This document shows positions 16,620 through 25,700 of a stretch of 64,000 bases of DNA, one piece after another. Source of the DNA: Flavobacterium panacis (GTDB lineage: Bacteria; Bacteroidota; Bacteroidia; Flavobacteriales; Flavobacteriaceae); NCBI RefSeq assembly GCF_024649945.1, contig NZ_JANKMS010000005.1, forward strand, positions 248,001 through 312,000, given 5' to 3'. A model generated the notes under the pieces. It ran no database searches and was not told the origin of the DNA. It saw only the letters and a list, made by a program, of their open reading frames with translations. Position numbers and translations under genes: made by a program. The number at the start of each line of letters is the position of its first letter. Position 1 is the stretch's first letter.

Positions 16620-18791
16620 TTATAGATTTTCCTTGATAAAATTAGTCATTTTATTGTAAAGCTGAATTCTTGTTTTTCCACCGTAAATACCATGATTTTT
16701 ATCTGGATAAATTTGAGAATCAAATTGTTTATTAGCCTGAATTAGGGCCTCCATCATCTGCATTGAATTTTGAACGTGAACATTATCATCACCAGAACCA
16801 TGAATCAATAAAAATTTACCTTTTAATTTATCAACGTGGTTGATTGGTGAATTTTGATCGTATCCGCTTGCATTTTCTTGTGGAGTCTGCATATATCTTT
16901 CCGTGTAAACACTGTCATAAAATCTCCAGTTTGTTACCGGAGCAACAGCGATTGCCATTTTGAAAACATCATTTCCTTGAAAAATACAGTTAGAAGCCAT
17001 AAATCCTCCATAACTCCATCCGAAAATTCCAATTCTTGAAGCATCAACATACGGATAAGAGCCAATAACTTTAGCCGCATCAATTTGATCTTCTACTTCA
17101 TATTTCCCTAATTCTTTTTGAGTCACTTTTTTGAAATCTGCTCCTTTAAAACCAGTTCCTCTTCCATCAACACAAGCTACAATATAACCTTGTTGCGTAA
17201 GAGACAAGAACCAATAATCATCAGAATTATTCCAATCATTATTCACTTGTTGTGATCCTGGACCAGAATACTGATACATAAAAACTGGATATTTTTTAGA
17301 CGGATCAAAATCTTTTGGTTTTAAAATCCATGCATTTAACTCATTTCCTTTTGCCGTTTTTAAAACAATAAATTCTTTTGCTGGCAAGTTATAGTCTTTC
17401 AATTTATCAGCAAGTGCCTGATTGTTTTCTATAACCTGAATTTCTTTTCCTGTTTTAGACTCATTCAAAGTATAAGTTGTAGGCACTAAATTACTTGAGA
17501 AAGTTGTAATGAAATATTGGAAGTTTGGACTGAAAGTTGCCGCACTTGTTCCCACTTTTTTAGTTAAACGAGTTTTGTTTTTTCCGTCTAAACCAACTCT
17601 GTAAATATCTCTATTGATAGAACCATTTTCTGTAGATTGGTAGAAAATAGTTTTTGTTTTTTCGTCGAAACCGTAGTAAGAAACAACTTCCCAGTTTCCT
17701 TTTGTAACTTGATTTTTAAGTTTTCCTGTTTTATCATACAAATAGATATGATTGAAACCGTCTTTTTCGCTAGTCCAAATAAAACTATTGTCTTTTAAGA
17801 AAGTTAAATTATCTGTTACATCTACGTATGCTTTGTCTTTCTCATTCAAAACAACTTTTGCAACCGCAGTATTTCCATCAACAAACAATAAATCCAAGTT
17901 GTCTTGGTGACGATTTAAGACTTGTGCAGAAAGTACATTTGCATCATTTGTCCATTGTAATCTCGCAATATAAAAATCATTATATTTTCCTAAATCTACT
18001 TTTTTAGTTGCTCCAGCCGCTACATCATATATATGTAATGAAACTTCTGAGTTTTTCTCTCCTGCTTTAGGATATTTGAAAGTTTCGATTGTTGGATATA
18101 AATCTTTATGAAACATTGACATTGAAAACTCTGGAACCTGGCTTTCATCAAAACGAATATAGGCTACTTTTTTACTGTCTTTGCTCCAATCAAAAGCACG
18201 AACAAAAGCAAATTCTTCTTCATAAACCCAGTCTGTAATACCATTAATTATAGCATTCTTTTTTCCGTCTGTTGTAATTGGAGTAGATTTTTTAGAAGCA
18301 ATATCATATACATATAAATTGTTCTCTCTTGCGTAAGCTATTTTTGAACCATCAGGAGAAAAAGTAGGCTCTTGAATTTGAAAATCAAAAAGTTTTGTCA
18401 ATGATTTTGATGTGATATCATATAAATAATAATCTGCAGTAAAAGAACGACGGAAAATCTGATTTGTATGGCATGCAATTAAAATTTTCTTTTCAGATGT
18501 ATCAAAAATATAGCTGTCAATTCCTTCTGAAAGTGCTGGGTGATTTTTTGTATCAATTAAATTAGAAACCTTTTTTAAAGTTGCAAAATCATATAAATCA
18601 ATCTGCATGCTTCTGCTTGCTCTATCAACATTCAATACAGTATATTGGTCTGTATTTTTCAAAGATTGTAATTCATCCATTCCTTTTGCTCGAAAAGCAC
18701 CTCCGTAAATATTTTCGATAGTGATTTTTTGTTGACCAAAAACGGTCGCAACTAGAAATAAAAGTATTACAGTAATTTTACTTGTACTCAT
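16620..18791 (-). CDS. Dipeptidyl peptidase IV (S9B), exported
   Basis: Serine exopeptidase that releases X-Pro or X-Ala dipeptides from peptide N-termini in the periplasm. An eight-blade propeller domain comes first; it contains DWVYEEEF, whose Glu pair binds the substrate amino group and marks the DPP IV subfamily. The alpha/beta-hydrolase domain carries GWSYGG (nucleophile near Ser593), SGDDNVH (Asp near 669) and KNHGIYG (His near 700). I place the start at 18791 (MSTSKITVILLFL), because this opens on a normal signal peptide ending at FGQ; an in-frame ATG at 18854 would add 21 atypical residues. It heads the operon with two POT transporters. Confidence 0.94.
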   Translation of the reverse strand: MSTSKITVILLFLVATVFGQQKITIENIYGGAFRAKGMDELQSLKNTDQYTVLNVDRASRSMQIDLYDFATLKKVSNLIDTKNHPALSEGIDSYIFDTSEKKILIACHTNQIFRRSFTADYYLYDITSKSLTKLFDFQIQEPTFSPDGSKIAYARENNLYVYDIASKKSTPITTDGKKNAIINGITDWVYEEEFAFVRAFDWSKDSKKVAYIRFDESQVPEFSMSMFHKDLYPTIETFKYPKAGEKNSEVSLHIYDVAAGATKKVDLGKYNDFYIARLQWTNDANVLSAQVLNRHQDNLDLLFVDGNTAVAKVVLNEKDKAYVDVTDNLTFLKDNSFIWTSEKDGFNHIYLYDKTGKLKNQVTKGNWEVVSYYGFDEKTKTIFYQSTENGSINRDIYRVGLDGKNKTRLTKKVGTSAATFSPNFQYFITTFSSNLVPTTYTLNESKTGKEIQVIENNQALADKLKDYNLPAKEFIVLKTAKGNELNAWILKPKDFDPSKKYPVFMYQYSGPGSQQVNNDWNNSDDYWFLSLTQQGYIVACVDGRGTGFKGADFKKVTQKELGKYEVEDQIDAAKVIGSYPYVDASRIGIFGWSYGGFMASNCIFQGNDVFKMAIAVAPVTNWRFYDSVYTERYMQTPQENASGYDQNSPINHVDKLKGKFLLIHGSGDDNVHVQNSMQMMEALIQANKQFDSQIYPDKNHGIYGGKTRIQLYNKMTNFIKENL

Positions 18792-18936
18792 TACAATTAA
18801 TTTAAATATAAAAAAGAGCCCAATTTTAGTAAAAAAAATAAACATAATACACATTTTAAGTGTTAAATGTTAAAAAAAATAACGATTGCGTACTTCTCAT
18901 TTTTGAAATACATTTTAAACAAAACTCTTAAAATGG

Positions 18937-18944
18937 TATATTTG
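18937..18944 (+). promoter_or_regulatory. Probable -7 element of the HMG-CoA reductase promoter
   Basis: TATATTTG fits TAnnTTTG and lies 29 bases before the ATG at 18974, in the divergent interval with the dipeptidyl peptidase gene. No clear -33 TTG is visible. Confidence 0.45.
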
Positions 18945-18973
18945 CAGCAACATTATTATTTAATATACTGAGA

Positions 18974-20287
18974 ATGAACAACGCTGTTGCCGGATTTTCT
19001 AAATTATCCAAAAAAGAAAAAATTAACTGGATTGCAAATGAATATTTTTCTAACCCCGAAGAGGCGAAAAATATTATAAGAAATTACTGGAATTCAGACG
19101 AAAAGCTTCAGCAATTGCATGATGAATTTATTGAAAACACCATTACAAACCTTTATATCCCACTTGGAGTCGCTCCCAACTTTTTAATCAACGGAAAATA
19201 CAAAACTATTCCGATGGCAATTGAGGAGAGTTCGGTGGTTGCCGCAGCCTCTAAAGCAGCAAAATATTGGTCTACAAGAGGTGGTTTTAAGACAACAATT
19301 ATCAATACCGAAAAAATAGGTCAGGTTCATTTTATTTACAGTGGAGATGCCGAAAAACTAAAAAGCTTTTTTGACGAAATAAAACCTAAATTCTTTTCAG
19401 AAACACAAAACATCACCAAGAATATGCAACAACGCGGCGGTGGTATTTTAGATGTTAAATTAAAAGACAAAAGAAGTTTACTTGAAAACTATTATCAGCT
19501 ACATGCTACTTTTGAAACGAAAGACAGCATGGGAGCCAATTTCATAAATTCTTGCTTAGAACAATTTGCTACTACTTTAAAAGAAGAAGCTCAAAATTCT
19601 GATTTATGTCAAAATGATGAAAAACTCGAAGTCATTATGAGTATTTTATCTAATTATGTTCCAAACTGTTTGGTTAGAGCTGAAGTTTCTTGTCCAGTTG
19701 AAGAATTGACAGAAAAACATATTACAAACCCACAGGATTTTGCTGAACGTTTTGTGCAAGCTGTTCAGATTGCCGAAGTTGAACCTTTTAGAGCTGTCAC
19801 CCATAATAAAGGTATAATGAATGGTGTTGATGCCGTAATTCTGGCAACCGGAAACGATTTTAGAGCTGTAGAAGCTGGTGTTCATGCCTATGCTTCTAAA
19901 AACGGACAATACGCTAGTTTATCTCACGCCAGAATCGAAAACGGAATTTTCACTTTCTGGCTTGAAATTCCATTGGCATTAGGAACAGTTGGCGGTCTAA
20001 CTTCTTTACATCCTTTGGTAAAATTATGTTTAGATATTTTGGAGAAACCTTCTGCTCAGGAATTAATGGAAATTGTTGCCGTTGCAGGTTTAGCACAAAA
20101 TTTTGCCGCATTACGATCTCTTACGACAACCGGAATTCAGGAAGGTCATATGAAAATGCACCTTAACAACATCATTAATCAATTTGAAGCTACCGATGAA
20201 GAGCGTCATTTAATTAAAACGCATTTCAAAAAAACAGCTGTTTCTCACAGCGCTGTGGTAGATTTTATTGAGAACTTAAGAAAATAA
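18974..20287 (+). CDS. mvaA: Hydroxymethylglutaryl-CoA reductase, class II
   Basis: Reduces HMG-CoA to mevalonate, the committed step of the mevalonate route to isoprenoids. The 437-residue soluble form, lacking membrane helices, is the bacterial class II enzyme. Catalytic features visible are the Glu in IPMAIEESSVVAAAS (about 75-89), DSMGANFIN (about 185-193), the Lys and Asp in THNKGIMNGVDAVILATGNDFRAVEAG, and the His in GHMKMH near the C-terminus. It is followed after 109 bases by a GHMP kinase of the GYDIA type. Diphosphomevalonate decarboxylase and mevalonate kinase are in the window at 58.8-60.9 kb. Confidence 0.95.
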   Translation: MNNAVAGFSKLSKKEKINWIANEYFSNPEEAKNIIRNYWNSDEKLQQLHDEFIENTITNLYIPLGVAPNFLINGKYKTIPMAIEESSVVAAASKAAKYWSTRGGFKTTIINTEKIGQVHFIYSGDAEKLKSFFDEIKPKFFSETQNITKNMQQRGGGILDVKLKDKRSLLENYYQLHATFETKDSMGANFINSCLEQFATTLKEEAQNSDLCQNDEKLEVIMSILSNYVPNCLVRAEVSCPVEELTEKHITNPQDFAERFVQAVQIAEVEPFRAVTHNKGIMNGVDAVILATGNDFRAVEAGVHAYASKNGQYASLSHARIENGIFTFWLEIPLALGTVGGLTSLHPLVKLCLDILEKPSAQELMEIVAVAGLAQNFAALRSLTTTGIQEGHMKMHLNNIINQFEATDEERHLIKTHFKKTAVSHSAVVDFIENLRK

Positions 20288-20396
20288 ACAATCCCGTAAA
20301 TTCCAATATTTTAAATTGCTTCGCCAATTCGCTATCACTCGGGTCCAAATTTCAATGTTGGAATTGAAAATATTGGAATTGAAATTTTAGAATAAT
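20284..20396. repeat. Palindromic spacer repeat between HMG-CoA reductase and GHMP kinase genes
   Basis: AATTCCAATATTTTAAATT (20298-20316) and AATTGAAAATATTGGAATT (20362-20380) are inverted repeats with one mismatch. The intervening ~45 bases contain CTTCGCC and a CACTCGGG stretch. It resembles the ATTCCAA palindrome after rpoD (1150-1235). It fills the whole spacer between two co-oriented genes and has no T-tract. Confidence 0.6.
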
Positions 20397-21305
20397 ATGT
20401 CAACAACTTTTTACAGTAACGGAAAACTTTTTATTGCAGGAGAATATCTCGTTTTAGATGGAGCAGAAGCTTTTGCGCTGCCAACAAAATTTGGTCAGGA
20501 TTTAGTTATTGAAGATCTTGAAAACAATCAAATCGAATGGAAAAGCTATGATTCTGATAAGCATTTATGGTTCGAAGAAATTTTTTCATTTGACGAAGTT
20601 AAAAAAGGTTCAGACTCGCAAGTCGATACTGTAAAATCTACTTTAATCAATATTTTGCATGAAGCTTACAAACTTAATCCAAAATTCATTGACAATTCCA
20701 GTGGTTACAAAGTAAGTACTCATTTAAGTTTTCCAAGAAATTGGGGTCTGGGAACTTCTTCTACACTAATCAATAATATTGCACAATGGGCAGAGGTTAA
20801 TGCTTTTACATTATTGAATAATAGTTTCGGAGGAAGCGGTTATGACATTGCCTGCGCACAGAACAATACTCCGGTTTTGTATCAAATAAAAGACAATCTT
20901 GTCAAACAGGTTGAATTTAATCCTGATTTTAAAGATCATATTTACTTTGTTTATTTAAATAAAAAGCAAAATAGCAAATCTGCGATTTATGCTTACAACA
21001 ACAATAAAAACCATCATTTGGCTCAAAGTGTTGCTGAAAACAATAAAATCACACATGCCATTCTCAACGCAAAAACCTTAAAAGAATTCGCATCGGCGGT
21101 ACAAAAACACGAAATTCACCTGAGTAATATTCTAGAAATGCAAACCATAAAAGAGGCTGTTTTTCCAGATTTTAATGGTGTAATTAAAAGTCTTGGTGCG
21201 TGGGGAGGCGATTTTGTAATGGTCGTTTCTAAAGAAAATCCAACAGAGTATTTTATCAAAAAAGGATATGAAACGATCTTAAGCTATCAAGAAATGATTT
21301 TATAA
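20397..21305 (+). CDS. GYDIA family GHMP kinase, likely in the mevalonate pathway
   Basis: A small-molecule kinase of the galactokinase/homoserine/mevalonate/phosphomevalonate fold. The ATP-binding motif 2 reads PRNWGLGTSST (about 113-123) and the family mark GGSGYDIACA lies at about 145-154. The N-terminal FYSNGKLFIAGEYLVLDGAEA is motif 1. It has 302 residues and no signal peptide. Being next to HMG-CoA reductase, and with separate mevalonate kinase and diphosphomevalonate decarboxylase genes elsewhere in the window, it is a good candidate for phosphomevalonate kinase. That substrate is inferred. It is convergent with the next gene, with only 17 bases between the stops. Confidence 0.88.
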   Translation: MSTTFYSNGKLFIAGEYLVLDGAEAFALPTKFGQDLVIEDLENNQIEWKSYDSDKHLWFEEIFSFDEVKKGSDSQVDTVKSTLINILHEAYKLNPKFIDNSSGYKVSTHLSFPRNWGLGTSSTLINNIAQWAEVNAFTLLNNSFGGSGYDIACAQNNTPVLYQIKDNLVKQVEFNPDFKDHIYFVYLNKKQNSKSAIYAYNNNKNHHLAQSVAENNKITHAILNAKTLKEFASAVQKHEIHLSNILEMQTIKEAVFPDFNGVIKSLGAWGGDFVMVVSKENPTEYFIKKGYETILSYQEMIL

Positions 21306-21322
21306 TAAAATCCGCAATGAAA

Positions 21323-21763
21323 TTAGAAATTAATCTTCTTCTTTTTAGCCGGTTTTATATCTAAACGCCTTACTGTCTGATCTTGTTCGTTTGATTCTAT
21401 TAGTCTGTTATGCAAACGTTCAGCCATTTTTTCAATGCTGTTTGTAATAGAATCATAAACAAGTTCCATTCGGCGGTGTTTTTCTTCTTTTACAGCTCTT
21501 AAAACATCTTCAACAAAAAACTTGTCGTATTTCTCTGCTACAGAATCGCGAGTATTCGTTAACCTAATAACGTAATCGTTACTTAAGATCGTAACTTTAA
21601 AATGCTGTTCGTCGTTACTCAAATAATATTTCCCACCCAATTCATCCACATTGATGTCGGTGCTGCTCACTTTTAAAAGCTCTGAAATAATCCCAAAAAT
21701 ATGACTTTCTATTTTGGTATACACTCTCGGCTTCTTTCTAAAAAATTTAAAAGTAGTAAACAT
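21323..21763 (-). CDS. Conserved-looking cytoplasmic protein, unknown function
   Basis: I do not recognise this 146-residue protein. It has no signal peptide or membrane segment. Residues about 5-80 look like a small alpha/beta unit (YYLSNDEQHFKVTILSNDYVIRLTNTRDS), followed by a long amphipathic helix rich in Glu, Lys and Arg (about 90-125) and a strongly basic tail (KPAKKKKINF). The helical tail could support oligomerisation or nucleic-acid contact, which is speculation. It stands alone on the minus strand, convergent with the GHMP kinase gene. The 21764-22032 interval upstream carries only the terminator of the isomerase gene. Confidence 0.7.
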   Translation of the reverse strand: MFTTFKFFRKKPRVYTKIESHIFGIISELLKVSSTDINVDELGGKYYLSNDEQHFKVTILSNDYVIRLTNTRDSVAEKYDKFFVEDVLRAVKEEKHRRMELVYDSITNSIEKMAERLHNRLIESNEQDQTVRRLDIKPAKKKKINF

Positions 21764-21978
21764 TAAATATCTGATTATTAAAGCGAATTTTGTTTCTGGC
21801 GCAATTCGTCGGTTTTTTTATGCTGAAAAATACCGTTAAACGAGAAAAGCGAGCAAATTAACTGCAATAATTTGAATATCACAAATTTTTTAGATTAAAT
21901 CTCTACTTTACCTACAGACTATCAAAAAATTAACTAAAAAATATTACAAAATAGAATTGTATAATTCAATAAAAAAAG

Positions 21979-22011
21979 AAACCCGAAACATCAAAAGACG
22001 TTTCGGGTTTT
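21979..22011 (-). terminator. Terminator of the parvulin isomerase gene
   Basis: AAACCCGAAAC and GTTTCGGGTTT form a perfect stem around a ten-base loop; on the minus strand a T-rich run follows. It lies just after the stop at 22033. Confidence 0.88.
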
Positions 22012-22032
22012 TATATTTTAAACTACTTGTTC

Positions 22033-24132
22033 TTAGTAATTGAACTGTAATCTGTTATCTTCAATTTTCGCATTGTTTTTCAATGCTGGCAACACTCTTC
22101 CTGCATCATTTGCGCTTTGAGCTTTTACTTTCTCTACATAAGCAGCGTGATTAGCAATTCCAGGAGCTTTTACTGTTTTAATGTTTTTTACCACATAAAC
22201 TCCAGTATTTCCTTCAATTGGAGCAGAGATTTTATTAGCAGTTAAAGCAAATGCAGTACCTACAACTTTTGGCTCTTGTCCAACACCTCCAGGTAAAACC
22301 GGATTGTCTAAAGTTACATCAGCAGCTTGTTGAACAGCAACTCCAGCAGCTTTTGCAACTGCCTCAATGCTTGATCCTGTCATTTTAGCTTTTAAAAGTT
22401 CCGCTTTCTTCTTGTTTTTTAAGATTGGTTCAACATAAGGTCTTGCCATATCTACAGAAACTAAACCTGATTCATTTTCTCCTTTATACTGAGCAATAAC
22501 GTGTCCGATGTTTGCAATTTCAAAACGTTTAACATCTCCTTTTCCAGTTTCTTTGTCAAATGCCCATCTTACAATGTTACGTTGATTTCCTAATGGACCA
22601 AACGCTTCATCCATAGCTTTAGCATTTACTACTGGAGCAACTTTTAAACCTAATTCTTTAGCTGAAGCATTGAAATCTTTATCAGCAGCTTGCATTTCGA
22701 ATTTAGTAGCTAAAGTAAATACTTTATCAGACGTAGCTTCAGAAGGCTCAATTTTTTGAGCGATTGTAGCTAAACGAATTCCGTCTTGTTTGTCAGTAAT
22801 TTTGATTACGTGAAATCCAAAAGGAGTTTCAACTAAACCAACTTTTCCAATTCCGTTATTGAATACAAAATCATTGAATGGTTTTACCATTTGACCTTGA
22901 CCAAAATATCCTAAATCACCACCTTGTTGTGCAGATGAATCATCAGAACTTGTGAAAGCCAACATCATAAAACTATCTGGATTTGCTTGAACTTGAGCTA
23001 AAATTTCTTCCGCTTTAGCTTTAGCTTCCTCTTTTGTTCTTTTTTCTTTTTGGTTTGGAGTTTGAGATCCTTCATAACCAATTAAGATATGGCTTGCTTT
23101 TGCATTAACACCAGCTTTAAATCCTAAAGATTTAGAAATTGCATAGTATCTTCCGTAAACATATGGCCCGTAAATTGCTCCAGCAGGTAAGCTGAATAAT
23201 TTATCAGCGTCTACAGCTGGAAGGTTATTTTTAGCAACATAAGTTGAATCGTAAGGAACATCAGAATTTGAATTTACAAATTCAGCGATGTTTGTTGCAT
23301 TTTTAAATCCTGGTAATGTATCGTTTTTACCTGTTTTTGCATTGTAAACAACACTTCCTGATAATAAAGCCGTCAATTTAGCTTTAATTTCAGCCTCATC
23401 TTCTTTAGAAGCTTTATCTTCAACTAAAACGTATTGAATTTCACGAGTTGCATCCGCTTTGAATTTTTTCTCGTTTTTCTTCATATAATCAACAATATCA
23501 GAATCAGAGATTTTTACCTCACTATCTTTGATAGAAGAATAAGGAGCTGCAGCATAAGCAAAGTTTACTTTGTTAGCTTCCATTTCATACTTTAATTTTC
23601 CTTCACTAGCAGTTGTGTAAAGGCCAGACTTAATTAAAGTATTATATATTTGAAATTTAGCATTTAATTCTGCGTCTTTTTCTTTTTCAGCAATATATTG
23701 TTTTGCTTCTGGATTAGAGCTGAAGTAATCTTTAAATTTAGCTTCATCAAAAATACCTGCTGCGTTTAAAAACATTGGATTTTTACCAATATTTGGATCT
23801 GATTTTAAAACTTCAAGTAAGTGTTTTTGACCAACTCTCAACCCTAATTTATCAAATTGAGATGACAATAAAGCGATTGAAACTTCTTGATCCCAAACTC
23901 TGTTTGCAGCTTCAGTGGAAGTTATACCTTGTCCACTTTTTTCAAGATTACTAACTTTAATTCTAAAGTCTTCAAATGAAATATCTTTTCCGTCGATGCT
24001 TCCTACATCTTTTGAACTTTGACTAAATGTTCCTTTACCGATTAGATCTTGTATTATAAATGCAAATAATGCAAGTGCAATAACTCCTATCAATAAAGCG
24101 GAACGCTGTCTAATTTTTGCTAAAACTGCCAT
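22033..24132 (-). CDS. Membrane-anchored peptidyl-prolyl isomerase, PpiD/SurA type
   Basis: Periplasmic folding factor held in the inner membrane by one N-terminal helix (about 12-30, SALLIGVIALALFAFIIQDLIG). Then come a SurA/PpiD-type N-terminal chaperone domain (about 40-230), a parvulin domain (about 345-440; ASHILIGYEG, GGDLGYFGQGQMVKPFNDFVF, TPFGFHVIKI) and a long C-terminal region with a second parvulin-like segment. The 699-residue length fits the Bacteroidota form. It lies 107 bases after a CorC/HlyC gene and ends a minus-strand envelope gene run that begins with coaX. Confidence 0.93.
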   Translation of the reverse strand: MAVLAKIRQRSALLIGVIALALFAFIIQDLIGKGTFSQSSKDVGSIDGKDISFEDFRIKVSNLEKSGQGITSTEAANRVWDQEVSIALLSSQFDKLGLRVGQKHLLEVLKSDPNIGKNPMFLNAAGIFDEAKFKDYFSSNPEAKQYIAEKEKDAELNAKFQIYNTLIKSGLYTTASEGKLKYEMEANKVNFAYAAAPYSSIKDSEVKISDSDIVDYMKKNEKKFKADATREIQYVLVEDKASKEDEAEIKAKLTALLSGSVVYNAKTGKNDTLPGFKNATNIAEFVNSNSDVPYDSTYVAKNNLPAVDADKLFSLPAGAIYGPYVYGRYYAISKSLGFKAGVNAKASHILIGYEGSQTPNQKEKRTKEEAKAKAEEILAQVQANPDSFMMLAFTSSDDSSAQQGGDLGYFGQGQMVKPFNDFVFNNGIGKVGLVETPFGFHVIKITDKQDGIRLATIAQKIEPSEATSDKVFTLATKFEMQAADKDFNASAKELGLKVAPVVNAKAMDEAFGPLGNQRNIVRWAFDKETGKGDVKRFEIANIGHVIAQYKGENESGLVSVDMARPYVEPILKNKKKAELLKAKMTGSSIEAVAKAAGVAVQQAADVTLDNPVLPGGVGQEPKVVGTAFALTANKISAPIEGNTGVYVVKNIKTVKAPGIANHAAYVEKVKAQSANDAGRVLPALKNNAKIEDNRLQFNY

Positions 24133-24239
24133 TTTATTATCGTTAATTTTATATTCAGTTTGCGAAAATACAATTATCTAGTTAATAACAATACAACTAG
24201 CGTTTTATTTTACACATTTTTTTTCATTAATTTAAAAAA

Positions 24240-25496
24240 TCAATCTTTAATTGTCAATTTGACTAGTTCTATTTTCTTATTTGAAGCCTCTTTTATAAAA
24301 AAATGATACTTATCTATTACAATTTTATCTCCTTTTTGTGGGATTTCTTTGGTATGATTGACAATAAAACCTCCTAATGTACCATACGAATCTTCTTCTG
24401 GAATCATTAATTTATAGGTTTCATTTAAATATTCCACATCTAATCGTGTCGAAAACAGATATTTTCCCTCGCTTATTACTTCTTCAATTAATTCTTCATC
24501 CAAATCGTGTTCGTCTTCGATTTCTCCAAAAAGTTCTTCCACTATATCTTCAATGGTAATAATTCCGGAAGTTCCTCCATATTCATCCAAAACGACCGCA
24601 ACATTTTTACGTTTTTTTATCAATAAGTTCAAAACATCTTTGATCAAAATGGTCTCGGGAACAAATTCAACAGTCATCAACACTGATTTAATCGTCGAAG
24701 GTTTTTTGAACAAATCAAACGAATGGACATATCCCACAATATCGTCTAAAGAATTTTGGCTTATGATGATTTTAGAATATCCTGTTTCAATAAACATTGC
24801 CTTAAGATCGTCGACAGTATCAAAAAGATCCATATCCACAATTTCAGTTCGGGGTGTCATAATATCACGCGCCTTTACAGCTGAAAATTCTAATGCATTC
24901 TGAAAAATCTGGATCTCAGAATCGACTTCTTCGTCTTCTTCAACCGTACTCATTTGTTCGGTAATATAATTTCCGAGTTCAATTCTGCTAAAGAGATGAA
25001 TCTGACTTCCTTGACTTTTAAGAAATTTACTCAAAACAAAATCAGCAATCCAAATAAAGAAGGACGAGATGTAGTAAAATAATCGGTAAAATAAATACGC
25101 CGGAAGCGCCAAAATCTTAATTAATGAATTGGCATAAATCTGAAAAAACACTTTTGGAAAAAACTCCGAAGTCAACAAAACAATAAAAGTTGCCAAAAGA
25201 GTCTGAATGAGAATATCCCACCAATCCGTAAAAGCCAAACCAAAATGAGTCATCCAATTTAAAATCAGATCACCCATAAAAAAACCGTAAATCACCAAAG
25301 CTACATTATTACCAATCAACATGGCAGCAATAAATTTGGATGGATTTTCGGTAAGTTTAGTCAAGATTCGAGACAAGAAATCGTCTTGTTTCTTTTCTAT
25401 TTCAAGGTAAATTTTGTTTGCGGAAATAAAAGCTATTTCCATTCCGGAAAAAAAGGCTGCTAGTATTAAACATATTATTATAATACTAATTTCCAT
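24240..25496 (-). CDS. CNNM/CorC-HlyC family membrane protein with CBS domains
   Basis: Integral membrane protein of the hemolysin/CorC family, often linked to magnesium or cobalt homeostasis. The N-terminal CNNM domain spans about 1-185 (SGMEIAFISANKI, AAMLIGNNVALVIYG), then two CBS domains (about 205-320; IMTPRTEIVDMDLFD, VVLDEYGGTSGIITIEDIVEELFGEI) and a CorC C-terminal domain (about 335-415). In flavobacteria the gliding protein GldE belongs to this family, but nothing here separates GldE from a paralogue. It follows the small membrane gene by two bases and is probably transcribed with lptC. Confidence 0.9.
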   Translation of the reverse strand: MEISIIIICLILAAFFSGMEIAFISANKIYLEIEKKQDDFLSRILTKLTENPSKFIAAMLIGNNVALVIYGFFMGDLILNWMTHFGLAFTDWWDILIQTLLATFIVLLTSEFFPKVFFQIYANSLIKILALPAYLFYRLFYYISSFFIWIADFVLSKFLKSQGSQIHLFSRIELGNYITEQMSTVEEDEEVDSEIQIFQNALEFSAVKARDIMTPRTEIVDMDLFDTVDDLKAMFIETGYSKIIISQNSLDDIVGYVHSFDLFKKPSTIKSVLMTVEFVPETILIKDVLNLLIKKRKNVAVVLDEYGGTSGIITIEDIVEELFGEIEDEHDLDEELIEEVISEGKYLFSTRLDVEYLNETYKLMIPEEDSYGTLGGFIVNHTKEIPQKGDKIVIDKYHFFIKEASNKKIELVKLTIKD

Positions 25497-25498
25497 TT

Positions 25499-25693
25499 TT
25501 ATTGGTTTTTGTTACGATTATTTTGCTTATTGATGAATCGTCTCCTAAAGAAAAACATAAAAGCCGACATTCCTGCAATTACAAAGTAGAAAGGATAACT
25601 TTCGTCACCTTCGTTAAGTTTCACTATAGCATCGTAAGTAAAAAATAGTGCTATAACAATGTAAACGTATTGTGTATATTTTAAATATCCCAT
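25499..25693 (-). CDS. Small two-helix membrane protein, unknown function
   Basis: The protein is 64 residues from the ATG at 25693 (MGYLKYTQYVYIVIALFF), which lies seven bases after the lptC stop. A GTG 33 bases upstream at 25726 would give 75 residues and overlap lptC; I prefer the ATG. It has two hydrophobic segments (about 7-23 and 35-50) separated by KLNEGDESY, and a very basic tail (FFRRRFINKQNNRNKNQ) that should stay in the cytoplasm. No motif is known to me. It sits between lptC and a CorC-family gene. Confidence 0.65.
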   Translation of the reverse strand: MGYLKYTQYVYIVIALFFTYDAIVKLNEGDESYPFYFVIAGMSAFMFFFRRRFINKQNNRNKNQ

Positions 25694-25700
25694 AATCTTA

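Noticed and set aside
18792..18854. N-terminal extension of dipeptidyl peptidase IV
   Set aside because: It would bury the signal peptide behind 21 residues; the ATG at 18791 gives a standard signal.
24240..25496. Naming the CorC/HlyC protein GldE
   Set aside because: The family match is clear, but no gliding genes are nearby and the sequence alone does not separate GldE from its paralogues.
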